A DNA stretch of 38,817 bases, taken from NCBI RefSeq assembly GCF_018598225.1, contig NZ_JAHESF010000053.1, forward strand, positions 1-38,817, read 5' to 3'. Made by a program: the position numbers and the translations under genes. Numbering within the stretch: the stretch's first letter is position 1; every line of letters starts with the position of its first letter. The DNA is from Chryseosolibacter histidinae. GTDB lineage: Bacteria > Bacteroidota > Bacteroidia > Cytophagales > Cyclobacteriaceae. The notes under the pieces are model-generated. The model searched no databases. It was not told the DNA's origin and saw only the letters and a program-made list of their open reading frames with translations. This document shows positions 31,783 through 38,817 of this stretch, in pieces.

Positions 31783-33618
31783 ATGAAACATTTCTCCGCT
31801 TTCACTGTTTTATTGCTCTTCACCGTTTGTCTGGCGCAGGGGCAGCAAAAGCCGCTTCACCCAGACCTGAAGATTGAGCAACCCGCAGGTCCCAAACCGT
31901 GGACCAACCTGAACATTAACGACAAGCCTGGACAGTTCCAGTTTGTGGTGGTGACCGATCGCACGGGGGGCCATCGTCCCGGTATTTTTGAGAAGGGCGT
32001 TGACAAGGTCAACCTGCTGCAGCCCGAGTTTGTGATGAGCGTAGGAGATATGATCGAGGGGTATACCACTGACACTGCGGAGATCAACAGGCAGTGGGAT
32101 GAGTTCTGCGGATTTGTCGGCAAGCTGACGATGCCATTCTTCTATGTGCCGGGCAATCACGACTTCACCAACCCGGTGATGGAGCGGATCTGGAAGGAAC
32201 GGTTCGGACCCGCTTATTATTCTTTCGTCTACAAGGATGTGTTGTTCATGGCGCTGAACTCGGAAGACCAGACCCGCGGATCGGGAAAGGGAAGCATCTC
32301 ACCACCACAGCTGGAGTGGATCCGCAAAACGCTGGATGCCAATCGAAACGTAAAGTGGACCTTCCTGTTTATGCACCAACCGCTCTGGGTGCAGGAGACC
32401 GACCCGGTAAAATGGTTCGACGTTGAAAAACTGCTCGCCGACAGGAAACACACCGTGTTTGTAGGTCACCGCCATCACTACGAACGATTTGAGCGTAATA
32501 ACACGCAGTACTACATGCTGGCTACAACGGGTGGTGCCTCGGCTTTGCGCGGTCCGCAGCTGGGAGAATTTGATCATTTCGTATGGGTGACCATGACGGA
32601 GCAGGGCCCCATACTCGCAAACCTTCACCTGGATGGCGTTTTCGATCATGATGTGTTCAATGAACAGCTCACCGCATTTACGGAAAAGATCTGGAGCTCA
32701 AATATGATCCGGGTAGAAGAGCCTCTTTACGTCAAGGGTGCCACGTTCACACAGGATTCGATCCGCTTCCGCATCACCAATAATTTCGACGTTCCTGTTA
32801 AGGTAAAGCTTGATCATGGTTTCTCGTGGGACTTCAAAGCCGATATCGCAAAACCCGAGCTCACAGTGCCTCCCAACAGCGTGAGATTTTCATCCATAGA
32901 GCTTACAGCCCGCAAACAGAAAGAGATCGAAGCCATGAAGGCTGTGAAAGTAAAAGCCGGAGTAGCCGTGCAGCAGGCGGGGAAAAGTGACTTCTTTGTG
33001 CCCTTTGAGTTCAATGTGGCGCCGCTCAGGAGATATGAGTTGAAGAAGGCTACCGGCAGCATCAAAACCGATGGTGTGTTGAACGATTGGGCCTCGCTGC
33101 CGTACACACTGCCGACCCCGGAGGGTGGCCGGTTTGGCATTGCCTACGACAACAAGTTTATCTACCTGGGCGTACAGGTCAATGACAGCGAGCTGATCAA
33201 CGACTCCGCAGGCACTACCATTAACCAGGACTTTGTGGGCTTTGTGCTCGATGGACAACCCACAACGAAAAGCATTTCGGAAAAAGGAGACGACTGGTTT
33301 AAAAACTCCCTGTACTTTATTGCCAGCCCTGAAGACGGTTCCGGCAAGAGCAGCGTAAGGGACCTGGGTGAGAGCGAGCAGCAGCTCGTATGGAAATGTA
33401 TCAAAAACAAGAGCGGTTATGCTTTTGAGATCGCCATCCCCATCGAGTACGTTCAACAGCAGCAAGGTGATCTGTGGCAGAGTGTAAGGGTGAACGTGGT
33501 GGTTCAGGACAAAGACGCAAAATCTTCAAGCCGCATCACCTGGCAACCCAACTGGCGTGACCGCGATAACCTTCCCGGCTCAGGTATGTTCTTCAGGGAT
33601 GCGAAGAGCAAGATGTAG
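31783..33618 (+). CDS. Secreted metallophosphoesterase with CBM9-like C-terminal domain, 611 aa
   Basis: Signal peptide (to about CLAQG, 16-20), calcineurin-like phosphoesterase domain (about 50-300), linker, and a C-terminal beta-sandwich (about 425-605) whose start IKTDGVLNDWASLP and strand FIYLGVQVNDSEL resemble carbohydrate-binding family 9-like domains. Metal motifs: D59-R-T in VVVTDRTGG, G88-D89 in SVGDMIEGY, GNHD (124-127), H198 in FMHQP, and GHRHH (228-232). The first two differ from the classical DxH and GDxxD forms. The expected activity is hydrolysis of a phosphoester in the periplasm or outside the cell, perhaps on a sugar-linked substrate. Its stop lies one base from the stop of the convergent gene. 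Confidence 0.9.
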   Translation: MKHFSAFTVLLLFTVCLAQGQQKPLHPDLKIEQPAGPKPWTNLNINDKPGQFQFVVVTDRTGGHRPGIFEKGVDKVNLLQPEFVMSVGDMIEGYTTDTAEINRQWDEFCGFVGKLTMPFFYVPGNHDFTNPVMERIWKERFGPAYYSFVYKDVLFMALNSEDQTRGSGKGSISPPQLEWIRKTLDANRNVKWTFLFMHQPLWVQETDPVKWFDVEKLLADRKHTVFVGHRHHYERFERNNTQYYMLATTGGASALRGPQLGEFDHFVWVTMTEQGPILANLHLDGVFDHDVFNEQLTAFTEKIWSSNMIRVEEPLYVKGATFTQDSIRFRITNNFDVPVKVKLDHGFSWDFKADIAKPELTVPPNSVRFSSIELTARKQKEIEAMKAVKVKAGVAVQQAGKSDFFVPFEFNVAPLRRYELKKATGSIKTDGVLNDWASLPYTLPTPEGGRFGIAYDNKFIYLGVQVNDSELINDSAGTTINQDFVGFVLDGQPTTKSISEKGDDWFKNSLYFIASPEDGSGKSSVRDLGESEQQLVWKCIKNKSGYAFEIAIPIEYVQQQQGDLWQSVRVNVVVQDKDAKSSSRITWQPNWRDRDNLPGSGMFFRDAKSKM

Positions 33619-33619
33619 G

Positions 33620-34234
33620 TCATAACCTTTTTATCTGTGGCGTGTAGCCCGCACGAAATGCGTTTACAATGGAGGTGGGGGTAAGCGCTGTCAGCATTGA
33701 TCCTTCAGGTACGGCGATGGCGTTGTCATAGCCGGAGGGTGTCCAATGATGCAGCCTGCCTTCGGTGAAGAGGTAAGGCTCATCATCGATGGCCACAAAC
33801 GTTCCTTCTACAAGATCGGAAGGCATGCGTTGATGTGTTACTTTTTTCTTTTCGCGATCGATTCGCTCCCGGTGTATGACCTCATCGATTTCTTTGATCG
33901 AGGTTGTCATGCTGAAATGATACGATGGGTTTCCCTGGATCCAGCAGGCCTTGAATCTTTTCGCGTCTTCTTTGCGGCATTCAAAGCAGGGCCGGTGCCC
34001 CGCGGCAAAGGCAGTGGCTTCGTCGAGAAAAAAAAGCTCCGTCCAGCGATCGGGTGTCATCACCGTTCTTTTTCTTCCCTTAAACGCCAGAAGGCAGATG
34101 ATCCACGCTTTATGCTTAAACGTGTGTGTGATCTCTTTCCGCTCATTGTGGATCACCCCACGGTTGCCCATGAACAACCCGCGCGCACTGGTCTTGATGA
34201 TCCTCCCGAACGGGTCAACACGGTTTTGAAGCAT
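33620..34234 (-). CDS. Hypothetical protein with HRPCFECR motif, 204 aa
   Basis: Soluble protein without signal. It begins with VDPFGRIIKTSARGLFMGNRG, then has WIICLLAFKGRKR and the motif AGHRPCFECRKEDAKRF at about 79-95. The HRPCxxCR core resembles the Zn-binding motif GxRPCxRC of the Ada methylphosphotriester-binding domain, but the rest of that domain is not evident. The second half includes DLVEGTFVAIDDEPYLF and a WTPSGYDNA segment. I do not recognise a named family; a nucleic-acid or repair role is only suggested by the motif. It follows the pentapeptide-like gene on the same strand but is separated from it by a strong hairpin. Confidence 0.75.
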   Translation of the reverse strand: MLQNRVDPFGRIIKTSARGLFMGNRGVIHNERKEITHTFKHKAWIICLLAFKGRKRTVMTPDRWTELFFLDEATAFAAGHRPCFECRKEDAKRFKACWIQGNPSYHFSMTTSIKEIDEVIHRERIDREKKKVTHQRMPSDLVEGTFVAIDDEPYLFTEGRLHHWTPSGYDNAIAVPEGSMLTALTPTSIVNAFRAGYTPQIKRL

Positions 34235-34263
34235 CCTTAAAAGTACACAATCGGGCGCAAAAA

Positions 34264-34316
34264 GTCGTCAGACCACTGCGCGCAGGCAACGCGCCCCGTC
34301 AGTGGTCAGACGACTA
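34264..34316 (-). terminator. Strong hairpin between minus-strand genes
   Basis: AGTCGTCAGACCACTG (34264-34279) pairs with CAGTGGTCAGACGACT (34301-34316) with one mismatch; the loop can form an inner GCG/CGC pairing. It lies 6 bp after the pentapeptide-like gene stop. TTTT follows on the minus strand. Confidence 0.7.
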
Positions 34317-34321
34317 TCGTA

Positions 34322-35029
34322 CTACTGCTTGCTCAGCAAGTAAGAAGTAAAGCTGTCACCGTCTATTTTGGTATACTTAAAGTCCTCATTGCCTTTAAAG
34401 GCAACGCCGTCCAAATTCAAGGGCGATCTGAATTTGGAATATTTGAAATTGGCAAGGCCATGGAAGCTGGCTTTCTCGAACGAAGTCCCACGCGGGAATT
34501 CGGTGTATTTAAAATCGGCACCTGATTCAAATTTTGTGTTGCTGAACGAGGGGCCGCTGGAGAACTCGGCGTATTTGAAGTTGGCAGGATCATTGAAGGT
34601 GCATCCCGAAAATGTGGCCGCACCATTGAACTCGGAATATTTGAACTCGCTGCCTTTTTTGAAAACACAATCCTTAAAAACAACATCTTTTTCAAAGTGC
34701 GCAACGTAGGTCTCGTGTCTGCGCTCCAGGTGGTAGTAGGCGAGTACGTCGTCCAGGAAGGTGCAGTTGGTGAAATTCACGGGGACTTCCACAACGCTTT
34801 CATAGGTACCATGATCGTTGTCGCTGAGCCAGTTGTTCACTTTGCGATCGAGACTGCGGTTTTGGAGATCTGTGAGGTCAAGGTTTCCCTCGATCTCAAC
34901 GTTGCTGTATTGAACGATACGGCCTTCGTTGATCTGTTTGATGATGTCGGCGGCCTTGATCCTGGTTTGTGCCACCGTGGAGGCAGTTGCAGCGATCAGG
35001 CAGAGAAAGATGGTAAGGAGCTGTTTCAT
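34322..35029 (-). CDS. Secreted pentapeptide-like repeat protein, 235 aa
   Basis: Signal peptide MKQLLTIFLCLIAATASTVAQ, then a beta-helix made of repeats. From about residue 85 to 225 the protein follows a 20-residue period built of pentapeptide-like steps, with the recurring phrases FKYSEF, FKYAEF, FKYTEF, FKYSKF and FKYTKI alternating with FSGCTF, FSNTKF, FEKASF. This matches a right-handed quadrilateral helix in which Phe lines the core. An upstream helical part includes IKAADIIKQINEGR. Secreted examples in Bacteroidota have no known function; interaction with another protein is likely. The promoter region (35030-35190) shows no convincing -7 box. Confidence 0.85.
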   Translation of the reverse strand: MKQLLTIFLCLIAATASTVAQTRIKAADIIKQINEGRIVQYSNVEIEGNLDLTDLQNRSLDRKVNNWLSDNDHGTYESVVEVPVNFTNCTFLDDVLAYYHLERRHETYVAHFEKDVVFKDCVFKKGSEFKYSEFNGAATFSGCTFNDPANFKYAEFSSGPSFSNTKFESGADFKYTEFPRGTSFEKASFHGLANFKYSKFRSPLNLDGVAFKGNEDFKYTKIDGDSFTSYLLSKQ

Positions 35030-35175
35030 GAGTTTTATTCTTTATTAGGTAATACCGGTGTAACTAAAAAAGGTTACAAAGGTCTCCGAAAGATGCCTCA
35101 AGTCCCCGAAAGGTTGCATGCCGCTTTGTAAAATTTTGCCAATACGTTCCTGTACAGGCGTTGGATCCCCGGAAG

Positions 35176-35234
35176 AAGGGCACACGTGCCCTTGACCTTG
35201 AAACTTTAAACTTCAACCTTAAACTTTAAACTTC
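35176..35234. repeat. Palindrome and AACTTTA-family heptamer array
   Basis: AAGGGCAC-AC-GTGCCCTT palindrome (35176-35193) followed by 7-base units of the AACTTTA/AACCTTA type to 35234. Same family as arrays at 43-75 and 38361-38400. The rest of the 35030-35301 gap has no gene. Confidence 0.7.
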
Positions 35235-35251
35235 CCTCCAATATTTTTCCT

Positions 35252-35292
35252 TTTGCAGGTAAAATCCCTACCTTTATCATAATAGCTGCAAA
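35252..35292. promoter_or_regulatory. Inverted repeat upstream of PadR/permease operon 5
   Basis: TTTGCAG (35252-35258) and CTGCAAA (35286-35292) flank a TACCTTTA -7-like box (35269-35276), just before the PadR start at 35302. Candidate operator and promoter. Confidence 0.45.
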
Positions 35293-35301
35293 TAGAAAAT
35301 A

Positions 35302-35649
35302 ATGTCATCGCGAAATAACCTGGGTGAATTTGAAGAGATCGTCATGCTTACCATCGGTGTGTTGGGGGAGAATGCTTACGGCCTCGCTATCAAAGAACAT
35401 ATTGAATCACGATTGAACCGGGTTGTGAGCATGGGAGCGCTGCACACCGGACTATATCGCCTCGAAGAAAAAGGATATCTGAAATCCAAACTTGGTAAGG
35501 CAACAAACGTGCGGGGTGGAAAACCGAAACGATTCTTCATTGTGACCAACGGCGGTCAGAAAGCATTGAAGAAGGCGATGGAAGACCGGCAGCAGCTCTG
35601 GAAAGATATCCCCGAGGGTGTGTTCAAACTTTTCCCGTCACAGTCATGA
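35302..35649 (+). CDS. PadR-family transcriptional regulator, 115 aa
   Basis: Fourth PadR paralogue: GEFEEIVMLTIGVLGENAYG, recognition segment MGALHTGLYRLEEKGYLKSK (about 43-62) and wing NVRGGKPKRFFIVT. It is slightly longer at the C-terminus than the others. It overlaps the permease gene by ATGA. It most resembles the 24.1-kb PadR in the first 30 residues, suggesting these two duplicated from each other more recently. Confidence 0.93.
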   Translation: MSSRNNLGEFEEIVMLTIGVLGENAYGLAIKEHIESRLNRVVSMGALHTGLYRLEEKGYLKSKLGKATNVRGGKPKRFFIVTNGGQKALKKAMEDRQQLWKDIPEGVFKLFPSQS

Positions 35650-38264
35650 GCAAACCTCCGAAAATACTGGACTGGTTTCTGGACGCATGTTGTCCTGACA
35701 GCCGCCCCGATCTTAAAGGCAATTTCCTGGAGCTGTACGATGACCGGCTGCGTGAACGCGGGAGATCGTTTGCTAACCGAAAGCTGCTGCGAGACACGTT
35801 CAGCATTATACCGTTGAAATTTATTGTTAAGGAAGAAAGACATACCCCTGTACCCATGTTCAAGACCAACCTCAAGATCGCGCGACGGATCCTCCTCAAA
35901 AACAGGATGTATACCGCCATCAACATCATCGGGCTTTCCGTAAGCCTTGCCATTTGTGTTCTGATCGCTCTTTTTATCCAGGATGAGCTCAGCTTCGATC
36001 AACATTTCCAGGATGGCGACAAGGTGTATCGCATTGCGGGAAATTATTCACAGGGCGGCGCCGACCGGGTTACCAGCGCGCAGACAACGTACCTGATCAA
36101 ACCATTGATCGAAAAGGATGTTGACGGCCTCGAGGCGATCACACGCGCGGATTTCACTGCCGACCTGGTGACGATTAACGGCGACAAGCAATACCAGGAA
36201 CGCGCCATGGTCTTTGCCGACTCGACCTTTTTTGATGTGTTCAGGATCCCATTCCTGAAAGGTGATGTTGCCACTGCGCTGGACCGGCCTGAGAATGTTG
36301 TGGTTGACCGGACAACTGCCATCAAATACTTTGGCACGGACGATGTTCTTGGCAAAACGGTAGCGCTGCGGGGCAAACAGTTTATGATCACGGGTGTGTT
36401 TGAACCGCTTCCGGGCAATACCCATTTTCAATGTAGCATCGTTTTTCCGATCTCGGGTATCAAACAATGGTATCCTGATTGGGTGCTGACCAACGCCTCG
36501 GGCACGAGCTTGTACACCTACATCCGTACAAAAGAAAACTTCAGTGCCGCCGGGTTTGAAGCCGCCGTGAGCAAACAGATCGCAGCGCGCTGGGGCTGGG
36601 AGGGCAGCGGGGCGCCCAAATATTTTGTACAGCCACTCACCTCCATCCACCTCGAATCGAACCTGCAGGGCGAGGCGGGCGTGAATGGAAGTAAATCAAC
36701 TGTTTACATCTTTGCCGTTACGGCCATTGTGATCTTCATCCTGGCTTGCATCAATTATATTAACCTGACCACGGCAGCGTCATTTCAGCGGGGCAAAGAG
36801 GTAGGAATAAAAAAAGTACTGGGTTCTACTACCCGCATGCAGCTTTCGCAATTTCAAACCGAGTCATTCATCGTGGCAACCATCGCTGTGACGATTGCTG
36901 TTATTCTTGCGAGGCTGGCCATCCCTGTATTCAACGAGCTGAGTGGAAAAACACTGGGCTTCAACCCGTTTATCGATCCGCTGGTAGGCATCGGGTTACT
37001 GGTTGTATTGATCCTGGTCGGTGCGGTGGCCGGCATCTCGCCTGCATTCGTGTTGCTGCGGACCACCACCATCGGTATGCTTTACGACAAACTAGCTTTG
37101 CGCAGCATCAAATCGTACCTGCGGAGCGGTCTTATTGTTTTTCAGTTTTCAATTTCCATTACACTGATCACGTGTACACTGATCGTGATGGACCAGATCT
37201 CCTTTATCAGAAAACGGGACCTTGGTATCGATCCGGAGTCGGTTGTTCTGATCCCGCTTCAGACCCCGGAGATCGCTTCAAAGCTCGAGCTCATCAAAAC
37301 CGAGATGACGCGCGTGCCCTCGGTTTTAGGTGTTTCGGCATCCGGCAATAAAGTAACGGAAAGAGTAGGAGGATGGCGCCAGTATAAAACGGACCCAGCG
37401 CAAAAAGATGTAATAAATTGTGCGAGTACAGCAGTGTCCTATGACTTTTTCGAAACCATGAAAGCGACAATGGCTGACGGACGTGCTTTTTCGAAGGAAT
37501 ACTCGACCGACCTGCTCACAGGTTATGTATTGAATGAGTCTGCGGTAAAATTTTTAGGTATGGAGGATCCTGTTGGAAAAAACCTGCAGGGCACTACATT
37601 CACCGGATCAGAGTGGTTCAGACGCGACGGGCAGGTTATTGGCGTTGTGAAGGATTTTCATTTCGCGTCCCTTCACGATAAGGTACAACCTGTGATCTTT
37701 TACCTCGCCTCGGCGCAAACAGAATCATGTTCGTGGCTGGAAGTACGCATCCTGAGCGGAGATATGCCAAAGACCATCGAATCGTTGAAGAAGGTCTGGG
37801 CCAATGTCGCCGGTTCGCGTCCCTTCGAATTTGAGTTTATGGATGAAGCGGTGGCAGCGCACTATCAGGCCGAAGACAGGTTCTTAAAGGTATTTACAAC
37901 ATTTTCTGTGTTATCCATTATGCTCGGCGGCCTTGGGCTGTTTGGTCTCACGGCATTTGCAGCGAAAAGAAGAACGAAAGAGATCGGTATTCGCCGGGTG
38001 ATGGGGGCCAGCACCGCCACGTTGATCAAAGTTCTGTCAGCCGATTTTCTCAAGCTGGTGCTGGTGGCCAACATCATCGGGTGGCCGATCGCGTCCTATT
38101 TTATGAACCAGTGGATGACGAATTTTGCCTATCACGCTCCCATGCCTGTGTGGGTGTTTATCGGTACCGGTATTGGTGTGCTGGTGATTGCCTTCCTGTG
38201 TGTTTTGTATCATTCACTGAAAGTATCGCGGACCAGCCCGGTGAGATCTCTACGAAGTGAATAG
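35646..38264 (+). CDS. PadR-linked FtsX-like permease with divergent prefix, 872 aa
   Basis: Prefix residues 1-70 retain PPKILDWFLDACCP and an altered DLKGNFLELYDDR in place of the EEIEGDxxELF seen in the others. The junction MFKTNLKIARRI at residue 71 differs from MFKNYF. TM1 about 90-112, MacB-like core, TM2-TM5, second periplasmic domain, TM6-TM8 with RRTKEIGIRRVMGAS, C-terminus SPVRSLRSE. It is the most divergent of the four PadR-linked permeases in this window. A GGGGAACT/AGTTCCCC hairpin follows. No ATPase partner; substrate unknown. Confidence 0.92.
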   Translation: MSKPPKILDWFLDACCPDSRPDLKGNFLELYDDRLRERGRSFANRKLLRDTFSIIPLKFIVKEERHTPVPMFKTNLKIARRILLKNRMYTAINIIGLSVSLAICVLIALFIQDELSFDQHFQDGDKVYRIAGNYSQGGADRVTSAQTTYLIKPLIEKDVDGLEAITRADFTADLVTINGDKQYQERAMVFADSTFFDVFRIPFLKGDVATALDRPENVVVDRTTAIKYFGTDDVLGKTVALRGKQFMITGVFEPLPGNTHFQCSIVFPISGIKQWYPDWVLTNASGTSLYTYIRTKENFSAAGFEAAVSKQIAARWGWEGSGAPKYFVQPLTSIHLESNLQGEAGVNGSKSTVYIFAVTAIVIFILACINYINLTTAASFQRGKEVGIKKVLGSTTRMQLSQFQTESFIVATIAVTIAVILARLAIPVFNELSGKTLGFNPFIDPLVGIGLLVVLILVGAVAGISPAFVLLRTTTIGMLYDKLALRSIKSYLRSGLIVFQFSISITLITCTLIVMDQISFIRKRDLGIDPESVVLIPLQTPEIASKLELIKTEMTRVPSVLGVSASGNKVTERVGGWRQYKTDPAQKDVINCASTAVSYDFFETMKATMADGRAFSKEYSTDLLTGYVLNESAVKFLGMEDPVGKNLQGTTFTGSEWFRRDGQVIGVVKDFHFASLHDKVQPVIFYLASAQTESCSWLEVRILSGDMPKTIESLKKVWANVAGSRPFEFEFMDEAVAAHYQAEDRFLKVFTTFSVLSIMLGGLGLFGLTAFAAKRRTKEIGIRRVMGASTATLIKVLSADFLKLVLVANIIGWPIASYFMNQWMTNFAYHAPMPVWVFIGTGIGVLVIAFLCVLYHSLKVSRTSPVRSLRSE

Positions 38265-38272
38265 TTTAGGTG

Positions 38273-38289
38273 GGGGAACTAAGTTCCCC
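38273..38289 (+). terminator. Hairpin after permease operon 5
   Basis: GGGGAACT (38273-38280) pairs with AGTTCCCC (38282-38289), 8 bp after the stop codon. No T-run; the one-base loop would open to a larger loop in RNA. Confidence 0.45.
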
Positions 38290-38325
38290 AATGAAGGCCA
38301 TGCTATCGAACAAGATTTTTTGAAA

Positions 38326-38349
38326 GGCGCCGGAAGAAACTTCCGCGCC
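38326..38349 (-). terminator. Terminator of the ureohydrolase gene
   Basis: GGCGC-c-GGAAG pairs with CTTCC-g-CGCC around a 3-base loop; on the minus strand it is followed by TTTCAAAAAAT. It lies beyond the heptamer array after the ureohydrolase stop. Confidence 0.5.
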
Positions 38350-38360
38350 AGGGGAGGCCC

Positions 38361-38400
38361 AACTTTAAACTTTAGACCTTAAACCTTGAACCTTAAACTT
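38361..38400. repeat. Heptamer array AACTTTA family
   Basis: AACTTTA, AACTTTA, GACCTTA, AACCTTG, AACCTTA and a partial unit, all in phase of seven, ending at the ureohydrolase stop codon. The first gene of the window has the same array directly after its stop. Confidence 0.85.
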
Positions 38401-38770
38401 GCCCCGTCAGGATTGACACAACCTCACCCACAACTTCCGGCACCTTGCGCTGCGGATCGAGGGTGGGGTCATAGGCGGTAAAGGCAACGGCGGCAATGCC
38501 GAACCTGCGTTTGATAGTTCTGATGGCGTTGTAAAGATCTTCCGGGGAGAGTCCTCCGGTCTCGCAATATTCGTTGACCTTCACAAAGTCTGCATCCAGC
38601 ACATCAAGGTCGATGTGCAGATAGACTTTCTTTACCGGAAGGGAGATTGTGCTAAGAATATCCGGGTTCTTTTTCAACAGCGAGGGGGGCACACGTTGTA
38701 TGGCCGACTTTGCGAGCCGTGTTTCTTCCAACCCTACCTTGTCACGCGAGCCGACCTGCCCCCCCGAGAG
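38393..38770 (-). CDS. Arginase/agmatinase-family protein, C-terminal part
   Basis: C-terminal portion of a ureohydrolase (arginase, agmatinase or formimidoylglutamase type) that hydrolyses a guanidino group using two Mn ions. The metal motif HIDLDVLDADF holds the conserved DxDxxD aspartates, and GGLSPEDLYNAI and AVAFTAYDPTLDP match the family's following segments. The frame continues above the TTG at 38731 with QVGSRDKVGLEETRL, but meets a TAA at 38771-38773 next to a 7-base C run, where the DNA becomes homopolymer-rich up to the window edge. A sequencing or assembly frameshift is the simplest reading; a truncated pseudogene is the alternative. Confidence 0.75.
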   Translation of the reverse strand, partial: LSGGQVGSRDKVGLEETRLAKSAIQRVPPSLLKKNPDILSTISLPVKKVYLHIDLDVLDADFVKVNEYCETGGLSPEDLYNAIRTIKRRFGIAAVAFTAYDPTLDPQRKVPEVVGEVVSILTGQV

Positions 38771-38817
38771 TTACGCGGTTGGAAAAAAAAAGCGCACCGC
38801 CCCCGCCACTGCCCCCC

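Overview
The window looks like chromosomal DNA of a Bacteroidota bacterium, most likely order Cytophagales. Reasons: a TonB-dependent receptor with an N-terminal carboxypeptidase-like regulatory domain, lipoproteins and secreted proteins with short Bacteroidota-type signals, -7 elements of the TAnnTTTG type, almost no Shine-Dalgarno sequences, PadR/FtsX-like permease gene pairs, and intergenic heptamer repeats. No rRNA, tRNA, CRISPR array, transposase, integrase or phage gene was seen. This assignment is inference from gene content.

Layout. 1-4.2 kb: a hypothetical protein, a small lipoprotein and katG, all on the minus strand. 4.8-9.2 kb: a stand-alone FtsX-like permease, an EVE-domain protein and a TPR protein. 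9.2-10.8 kb: an arsenic-response unit, arsR / arsC-type reductase / SigZ-like sigma factor, with two copies of a perfect operator palindrome, followed by a convergent 23-residue peptide gene with seven cysteines. 10.9-11.8 kb: a secreted PAP2 phosphatase. 11.9-18.4 kb: two divergent PadR-permease operons. 18.7-23.7 kb: siderophore-type TonB receptor, lipoprotein, PQQ-type sugar dehydrogenase-like protein and a 50-residue membrane protein. 24.1-28 kb: a third PadR-permease operon, a small membrane protein and a secreted DinB-fold protein. 28-31.1 kb: a gene remnant, a Bcr/CflA-type MFS exporter and an LpxR-like outer-membrane protein. 31.8-35 kb: a metallophosphoesterase with a CBM9-like tail, a Cys/His-motif protein and a pentapeptide-like repeat protein. 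35.3-38.3 kb: a fourth PadR-permease operon. The right edge holds a partial ureohydrolase in sequence that looks poor.

Recurring themes. (1) Five paralogous two-module FtsX/MacB-type permeases; four follow a PadR gene with a 4-base ATGA overlap and carry an N-terminal cytoplasmic prefix domain, the fifth has neither, and no ABC ATPase gene is present. (2) A structured intergenic element of about 150 bp occurs seven times in both orientations. Its long outer stem and a second hairpin keep pairing while their bases change between copies. Two of the copies come from an exact 244-bp tandem duplication. (3) At least nine tandem arrays with a period of seven, from several unrelated sequence families, lie between genes; several contain exactly four units. 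The best candidates for something undescribed are the covarying element and the Cys-rich micropeptide beside the ars/SigZ unit.
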